Translations under genes and position numbers: made by a program | Shown here: positions 57,788 to 64,000 of the stretch, one piece after another | Position numbering within the stretch: the first letter of the stretch is position 1 | Layout: every line of letters starts with the position of its first letter | The notes under the pieces: generated by a model | Databases searched by the model: none | Told to the model about the DNA's origin: nothing | Seen by the model: the letters and a program-made list of their open reading frames with translations, nothing else | Source: Acestrorhynchus altus | Taxonomy: Eukaryota > Chordata > Actinopteri > Characiformes > Acestrorhynchidae | NCBI GenBank assembly: GCA_034509495.1 | Contig: CM067522.1 | Span: 3,839,256-3,903,255 of the forward strand | Reading direction: 5' to 3' | DNA: 64,000 nt

Positions 57788-59445
57788 CTGAAATATTAAA
57801 GTGAGTGGATGAGGTTTCAGTGGGTATTAGTTTGCCTGGCTGGCCATAGCAGGCCACCGAATGTCTTCAGGTTTCAAATGTGTGTGTGATAGAGATTGTA
57901 ACTAGATGCCGATGTGTGGGCCCGTCTGTCCTGTCATGCATGCTTACAGGTCATCTCTCACTTTTGTGAATGAATGACTGGCCACTCTCTTGTAGCTCCA
58001 CCCCAGTGGTGTCCAGTTAGAGACTAGAGCTCATGTACTCCACCTCAATTTGAGTTAGCCATGTTCCAGCCCTTCATCATTGGTCAGTTTCTGACCACAG
58101 AGCTGACCCACTGATCTAGAATGACTGTTGTGCCTGGTATTTAGCCTGTTGTTACTGCGAGGGCCACATGCACTCTACCTTAAGTCCTTGTTGAGAATTA
58201 TCCACCACTCAAAACACAACCAAATATCTGGACAATGGTGGATCAGAAAGTGGACAATGATGCATTGTGCAGCAATACATGATCTGTAGCTGTAAGTGTA
58301 CACCTGTAATGTAGGTGGAGCACCTAAAGTGAAAGTGCAAGGTGATGGTAATAGTGCACTGTAATCTTATTAATACATAAAACTGCACCCTTGTGAGTCT
58401 CATACAGACAGTTGACCAAAACAGGCTTTGGAAGTTGTTTGTTGTCTGTCTGTTCACCAGGAGACACTGCATGTGGTTGCTCTATCTAAGGCTTGGGACC
58501 TGTTGGTTCTTTGAAGTTCCATGAAAGCCCAGATTTACTGAGCAACTGCGAGTAAACTATGAGTAAAATGGACAACAGATTTATTAATATGTGTATGTTA
58601 ATGAGTACTAATGGTCAGTAAATTTGGAGTGCATGCACATACAGTTACCTGAAGCCATGCCCATGAATGACAAATGACCACAGTATAAAGAAACCCTTGG
58701 ACTGAGAAATGACCACAGAAAAGAGAATGTTTTTGAAGTGTGTTCAAGTCAACTACTCCATATTTGTTGCTTGCTTTAAGGAACTAGATATAGCGAGGCA
58801 TTAGACAGATTATGCCATCTATGCCAACTGGGATGATGATCATTGAGGGCTGAGAAAGTCCTGCTGTAACAGTAGTACAAAATACAGACAGAACCTGTAG
58901 AGATACAGGAACAGCATGGATCTGGTGGACTTCATTATCACTATGCATAGTCATGACGTCTAAAGATGCATTCTCTCAGCAAACCTCTGTCCAGTAGGGT
59001 CTTTTTGACTTCCTGGCCCTTGACTCCACTTTCCTGCCCCTCACCCTGTCCTTCAGAACTCTGTTTTTGATACTTCTGCTTTTGTCTAATAAAAACCACT
59101 ACATGGCTCCAGCAAAGCTGCCTGGTTTTGCTTTATCACAATCTAACTGCCTGGCTGTCTATTTATCAATCTGTCCACCTGTGTCTCTGAAAGTGCTAGA
59201 CCAATCAATACATCTATCTGGACAGAGTTCGTCAGCAATGCAGGATCAGGCTTTTTGACTGGGGGCACGGCCTAAACTGACTGACATGATGAACTGGGCT
59301 GATCTGAAAGCAGGAATTAGTTTTACAAACAAAACCAAACACCTCCTAGCAACCTTAAACCTGTACAGCATCACATTTTGACAATCATCAAATATGTCAC
59401 ATGCTTTGGTTGACACTGACCGTGTGAGCTCGTACTGGCCCTTAC

Positions 59446-59493
59446 CTGCTGAGTGAAAGTGTTTGGCCCCATTCCACAGAAAAGAAACCATGA
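59446..59493 (-). CDS. Tentative 5' exon of the kinesin
   Basis: A 48-nt open segment lies between CATCAG and GTAAGG on the - strand. Read with phase 2 in and out it joins the next candidate exon without a stop (about 16 residues, GFFSVEWGQTLSLSR). It also contains an ATG in another frame that would not fit downstream phases. Support is splice signals and phase only. Confidence 0.28.
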
Positions 59494-59499
59494 CTGATG

Positions 59500-61590
59500 A
59501 AAAATGGGGTTAGTTAGCTCTCATTGGAAATATGATGAAAACATAACCATTAGTTGAATCAAATGTAAACATTATTGGTAAATTAAAGATACTGTAGCTG
59601 CTACGACTGGGATCATTTCATCCTGGTGCATAATTGCCATTACTGTCTCATTTGTGCCCCGATGGCAGCGCAGATGACCATCTTCTACTAAAAGTTATGT
59701 TAAACTTTTCATTTCTATCTGCCTCTACTTTTCCTGTAGCTTTTTTAATTGATTTTTAATCTGTATCATTTATTTATGTATTTTTTTATTATTAATGTTG
59801 TTCTTATTCATATTTTAAATTTCAGGTTTTTTTAGAACCACAATCATCTTCAGTATTATTTAATTAATTTATCTTTATTTTAGTTTCCTTTTTTGATTTT
59901 ATTCCTCCTTTGTTTTTAAAATCTTTGTTTGGCCTAAAAAATCTTAAAAATAAGATCCTGGTTTTAATGTTAATATTGTTTGATTTAATATTCGATCCTC
60001 ATATTTTTTCATCTTATAGTTTCTGTTTTATCTTATAATTCAGATTTGATTTGGGTAATGTAGGTTTATTAATGGTTATATTTATTTTTTATGTATTTAT
60101 AAATTATAATTTATATGATTATTTTATTTTTCTCTCCTTAAATCTTAATTTGTTCAATATCATTATCTTCATTATGTTGATTGGTTACTTTTTAACATGT
60201 TTCATTTGATCAATTGCCTTCTTTGATTTCAGTTGAATATTATAAATATTGTGGGGAAGCTGTGACATTGTGTCTGGAAGGTCACTAGTTTGACTCTCTG
60301 GACCATCGTGTTTTCTTTGTCTTTTTATTTGTATTGACCGCAATACTGAACATGAAGGTCACCTTCAATGCATTTCCAAGTGGAAAAAAAGTCGATTGAT
60401 TAGTTGATCTGTACGGGTCAGGAATGGTCAGATGGGATAGATTAAGGTTGAAGCTGAAGTCTACAGGAAGGAAGGGTCTTTCAGGATCTTTCAGGAAGGT
60501 CTTCACTTTTGGACTTTGTTCAGTTCACCTGAGGACTTCAATGGGACTGAATGGGATTTGGGGGCCTGGGTGGCCAGTGGTCACCATTCCTGCAGGTTTC
60601 ATCTCCAGCCAAAGTTGAACCATTTAGTGAACCAAGAATTTCAAGAAGAGCTCTCACTTATCCTTTTGAACACCACCACAGACTGCTGTGGAATTATGTT
60701 GATGGTGACACCAATTATGTTGATAAATACACGCCTACACACTGTAGTCCGTCTACTCTCTGGGCCGGTCAGGACAGGTCAGTCTGCAGGAATGTAGATC
60801 TCCAGATGACCATCCAATAGTAGGTGTAGACAGTTCCAGAGAGTAATGGCACAACACATGCTGCCTCTACATCTGATAAAACCCATCATCATGGCTCATG
60901 GGTGTGACCAAGAAGTAGAACAACGTCAATCTACGCAGAACAGGTGTCACTGTTGTAATTCAAAGCATGAGTTGTCCTGGTTTGTTGCATCATGGAGGAA
61001 ACATTCACAATGAACAACAAATGAGTAGACAAGTGACAAGTACCATTTGTTAAGGTATGTCTGAAATGCTTTAGAGGAAGTGTATTTGTTCAGTCGTGTA
61101 AAGAGGCGTGGGCAGACAAGCCCGCAGGATGCTGGTGTACAGTAATGTGGCTTTCTACACAGACATACCAGTGTTACTGTGGCAACCTGCTTCAGCCCTG
61201 TCCTCAAGCCCTGGGACAGTAACCTGTGAATAAAAATACAATAAAAGGGCTTGACATAGTATATTAAAGAGACAGTATATGGACAAAAGTATTGGGACAC
61301 CTGTTCATTAATTTTTTCTTCTGAAATCAAGGGTATTAAAAAGAGTGTATGTTACTCTTGTTGGACTTGACAGCCTGGACAGTCCAGGGAAAGCTTTCTA
61401 CTAGGTTTTGGAGCATTGCTGTTAGGATTTGATTGTGCTGGATGTGTTGGATGATCACCTCATCCCAACTCCTCAATACATCCCAAATATATTGGCTGAA
61501 GCACCATCATTCACAGAGAACACAGTTCCACTGCTGAACAACTCAAAGATCATTTGTGTTCATAATGTCATTCATTCTTTCGATTTCATT
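59500..61590. other. Intergenic or 5' kinesin intron, no gene seen; MITE at 61270-61560
   Basis: 59.7-60.24 kb is strongly AT-rich. A Tc1/mariner-like MITE begins TATGGACAAAAGTATTGGGA at about 61279 and shares TTCTTCTGAAATCAAGGGTA with the 21.6 kb copy. No further supported kinesin exon is found. Confidence 0.45.
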
Positions 61591-61593
61591 TAA

Positions 61594-61595
<2 letters not shown>

Positions 61596-61661
<66 letters not shown>
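61596..61661. repeat. (TTA)n microsatellite
   Basis: About 22 repeats, uninterrupted. Confidence 0.97.
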
Positions 61662-61662
<1 letters not shown>

Positions 61663-62009
61663 GACTTAATTAAATCAGTATCAAAATTTAAAAAATGAGC
61701 TTGAAATATATTACTTTAAATGTAATTAAAACAAAATGAGTTATTTTTTTTATTAAATTATGAAAAATCTTTTTTCACAATATTTTAATTTTTTCAGATG
61801 CACTAGTATAATTCTCACAGTCTGTGTGTCAGAAAAAAACAGACGGTTTTCAGTTCACTGTTTAGTTTGGAAAACCTACACACCTAGCCCCGCCCATTAA
61901 TTACTGAAGTTATAAGGAGTGTTTCGTCTTAGACTGCTGTTTGAATGAGGCTCAGACAGTGAATTTTACTAAACAGGCTGATTTCATGCCATTGGCAAGA
62001 TTACATTAA

Positions 62010-62300
62010 TCTTCTTCCTTATTCCCTTTAGGGGTCACCACAGCGGATCATCTGCCTCCATCTTGCCCTATCCCCCGCCTCCTTTATTGTTACACCAACC
62101 ATCTTCATGTCCACCTTCACTACATCCATAAACCTTCTCTGAGGTCTTTTTCTTCTCCTTCTGCTCAGCAGCTCCATCTCCAACACTCTTTGTCCGATAT
62201 ATCCACTGTTCCTCCTCAACACATGTCCAAACCATCTCAACCTGGCCTCTCTGGCTTTATCTCCATACTCGTCACTCCCAACCAAAATCTCAGCATCTTA
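62010..62300 (-). mobile_element. RTE-type LINE 3' end, second copy
   Basis: The - strand frame reads REARLRWFGHVLRRNSGYIG, then QRVLEMELLSRRRRKRPQRR, then FMDVVKVDMKMVG and WRQMIRCGDP before the stop. It extends a few residues further toward the terminus than the 29.9 kb copy and lacks the GAA tail. Confidence 0.85.
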
Positions 62301-62639
62301 TATATGTATTGCCAGACACTGTAATCTGTGGTGAGAGTAGAGAGCAGATGGAACAGAACCTGGAGAGATGGAGGTTTGCACTGGAGAGGAGAGAGATATG
62401 ATATGAGATATCTTTAGGGTTCTCAGAGCTTTATATGGGATTTGATCTGCTTTAGTCTCTCAATAGTCTTTTTTTCTTGTGTGTTGTAACTTTTAGAGCA
62501 ATGGAACTGATGTCTGTCTCCAGTCACCAGCTCAGCGGATTAAATATACAGAATAGTTTAATTTAACTGCATTCCACTGGACTGTTGTCAGATGGCCACG
62601 CCCACCAGCCCAAAAACTCCAGGCAACCCAAAAAACACA

Positions 62640-62855
62640 CCTGTTACGTCAGTGGGGCGTCTTTTTTTTTTAGACCCACCCGTTTTCGGCTTAATTGACA
62701 GGGAGAGTAAACTTTTAGCCAATCAGAGGGTAGAACGCGCGCGGTAGTAGCCAATCGCAGCGCCGGGAGGCGGGGTTTATGCGGAAAATGGGTGAAAAGA
62801 AGGAGTGTGACCGCTCCTCTGTCCGAGTCTCCGCCGCAACTAAGAGCAACTCTCG
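62640..62855 (+). promoter_or_regulatory. CpG-rich TATA-less promoter and non-coding first exon of an off-window gene
   Basis: Two CCAAT boxes (62719-62723 and 62751-62755), a GC box GGAGGCGGGG (62766-62775) and a CRE-like TTACGTCAG (62644-62652) cluster in sequence much richer in CpG than the rest of the window. Just downstream, a short purine/pyrimidine-balanced segment ends TCTCG before GTGAGT at 62856, a near-perfect donor. This has the look of a housekeeping-type promoter with a 5' UTR exon whose coding exons are beyond the right edge. Activity toward the left is also possible. Confidence 0.6.
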
Positions 62856-63398
62856 GTGAGTGAAGAGCTGAATTCTCCTCTTCTCACTTTATCTTCAGCT
62901 TTCTGGAACTTATAACGCAAATCATGCTTCGACTGACGATGTCTGCGGCTTGTTTTCCGTTTGCACGGTTTTAAGTCCGCTTCTTTCTTGAACTCTCCGG
63001 TCCACCTTAAATACTGCTGCAGTTCTGAGCGACCGCCGGGGCGCGGTGATGCGGCCGCCGCCTTATTTAAGGTGGTATTGATGGATGGACTTCTAAGTTT
63101 GCTTTAAGCGGTAAAAGCGCGGTCCAGAAGGTGCTCTATCACTTTGAGGACATGCTGCAGAGAGACTGTCCTCTTTCTTCACTTGTGCAGTACTTTTCGG
63201 GGCAAATGAAGCTCTGTGAAGGGCTGTCAGGCAGCAGAAAGGCGTGGACCTTCCTCCAGCGGTTGGGAGTCACGTGACTACAATAGCTCAGATTTGACTT
63301 TTAATAACTTTATCTGCTGAGGATGAAGATCCGAAGATCATGATCTAAGCTGAGCAAACTCTGATCATAAGTGCAATCATGGCGCTCAACTGAACAAC
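62856..63398 (+). other. First intron of the off-window gene
   Basis: CpG-rich to about 63060, consistent with the downstream part of a promoter island, then ordinary unique sequence. No open segment is supported. Confidence 0.45.
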
Positions 63399-63792
63399 AC
63401 CCCCAAAAATGAGGGTTCTTCAAGGGTTCTTCAGTAGAGTTATGGTTCTGTATGGAACCATGAGCACTCTGGTGATTATTTTTGCATGATTATAGGGTTC
63501 TGTGCATCCTGGAAGATACAGAACCTTTTTGAAAACAGTTGAATATGACATCAAAAAAGGGTTCTACTATTGTTACAGTGCAGCTTGGAACAATAGAAGA
63601 ACCTTTTATTTTGGTGCTTTATAGAATCGTTTTAAAAAAGGTTCTGTATAGAACCTTCTGCAGTTCATTCTCCATTCATCTGTAGAACCAGTTCATGATG
63701 CAAAGACCCTTTATTGATTCAGTGGGTTTTTGAGTGTTTGTGGTTCTATATAGAACCGTTTTCTTTACTGAAGAACCCTCATTTTTAAGTGT
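63399..63792. mobile_element. Palindromic MITE (GGGTTCTTCA family)
   Basis: AAAAATGAGGGTTCTTCA at 63405 is mirrored by TGAAGAACCCTCATTTTT ending at 63786. Internal GGTTCTATATAGAACC and GTTCTGTATGGAACC words make it strongly self-complementary. Non-coding. Confidence 0.8.
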
Positions 63793-64000
63793 GTACTGCC
63801 TTCTCTGTTTGTAACCTGATGCTTAAAGTGAGGTTGTTGGCAGCCTGCTGGATGGAGATGCATGAGGATGGAGTCATTGTTATACAGTCGGATGACGAGT
63901 ACATTTAGGCCATTGTACTCACTGTCCAATGAAAAACAAGTATCCCCATAATGGCAGCTTGACAGGAGAAGGGAAAACATTACATTAACTTCCGTTGAAA

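Larger units (their letters stand above)
35610..59493 (-). pseudogene. Kinesin-14 (KCBP / kinesin-C-like C-terminal motor), motor end damaged
   Basis: This is a minus-end-type kinesin with N-terminal tail, coiled coil and C-terminal motor, resembling plant KCBP and sea-urchin kinesin-C. Exons in order are 59493-59446 (tentative), 57787-57695, 56780-56650, 55659-55468, 52370-52254, 52150-52041, 49319-49227, 48210-48088, 47826-47734, 46398-46338, 46234-46140, 46043-45870, 44824-44741, 44535-44460, 44255-44209, 42132-42043, 40598-40499, 39438-39246, 39166-38986, 38012-37809, 36870-36713 and 35804-35610. Phases match at each junction through the P-loop exon (GQTGSGKT). The next three exons hold frameshifts, an in-frame TAA at 36812-36814 and losses in the invariant SINKSLSALG and YRNNKLT motifs, and the motor's final strand is missing. 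It is either a decaying gene or contains local sequence errors. The upstream start is not located. The kinesin call is certain; the subfamily is likely; the pseudogene status is inferred. Confidence 0.75.

Noticed and set aside
61190..61240. Small minus-strand exon (VTVPGLEDRAEAG) for the kinesin
   Set aside because: Has AG and GT borders, but they are weak and nothing links it in phase to the next candidate exon.

Overview
The window is vertebrate nuclear DNA, almost certainly from a ray-finned fish. It contains short exons split by large introns with GT-AG borders, dense (GT)n, (GA)n and (TATC)n microsatellites, Tc1/mariner-like, hAT-like, SINE and RTE-type LINE debris, and a CYP1D1-type cytochrome P450. 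An otophysan fish is a plausible guess from the repeat style, but that is only inference.

Two genes can be supported. On the + strand, six coding exons between 8762 and 23578 join in perfect phase into a 514-residue CYP1-family P450, best called cyp1d1. It has the N-terminal anchor, Pro-rich hinge, I-helix AGFDT, ExxR, PERF and the haem-thiolate motif. On the - strand, about twenty exons from roughly 59.5 kb down to 35.6 kb form a C-terminal-motor kinesin (kinesin-14, resembling plant KCBP and sea-urchin kinesin-C): a basic N-terminal part, a long coiled coil, then neck and motor with the P-loop. Splice phases agree through the P-loop exon. The last three visible exons, which hold the switch I/II half of the motor, carry frameshifts, an in-frame stop and losses in invariant kinesin motifs, and the end of the motor is not found. 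The locus is therefore either a decaying gene or has local sequence errors. At 62.6-62.9 kb a TATA-less, CpG-rich, two-CCAAT-box promoter with a non-coding first exon and a good donor starts a third, + strand gene whose coding part lies beyond the window.

Layout: 0.13-0.79 kb degenerate minisatellite; 1.97-7.37 kb a huge 32-bp minisatellite with an inverted block; 7.9-8.5 kb pyrimidine-rich low complexity; 8.76-23.6 kb cyp1d1 with transposon-filled introns; 23.6-35.5 kb intergenic DNA with a Tc1-like relic, a 27-bp minisatellite (26.68-28.7 kb), an RTE LINE 3' end, a mariner-like MITE and microsatellites; 35.6-59.5 kb kinesin, whose introns hold polypurine DNA, nested hAT elements and a degenerate telomere-like array (50.6-51.8 kb); 59.5-62.6 kb intergenic with another LINE 3' end; 62.6-64 kb the promoter and a palindromic MITE.

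No novel multi-gene system is visible. The observations most worth follow-up are the decayed motor half of the kinesin, UG-repeat tracts serving as 3' splice-site tracts in both genes, and the inverted block inside the 32-bp minisatellite.
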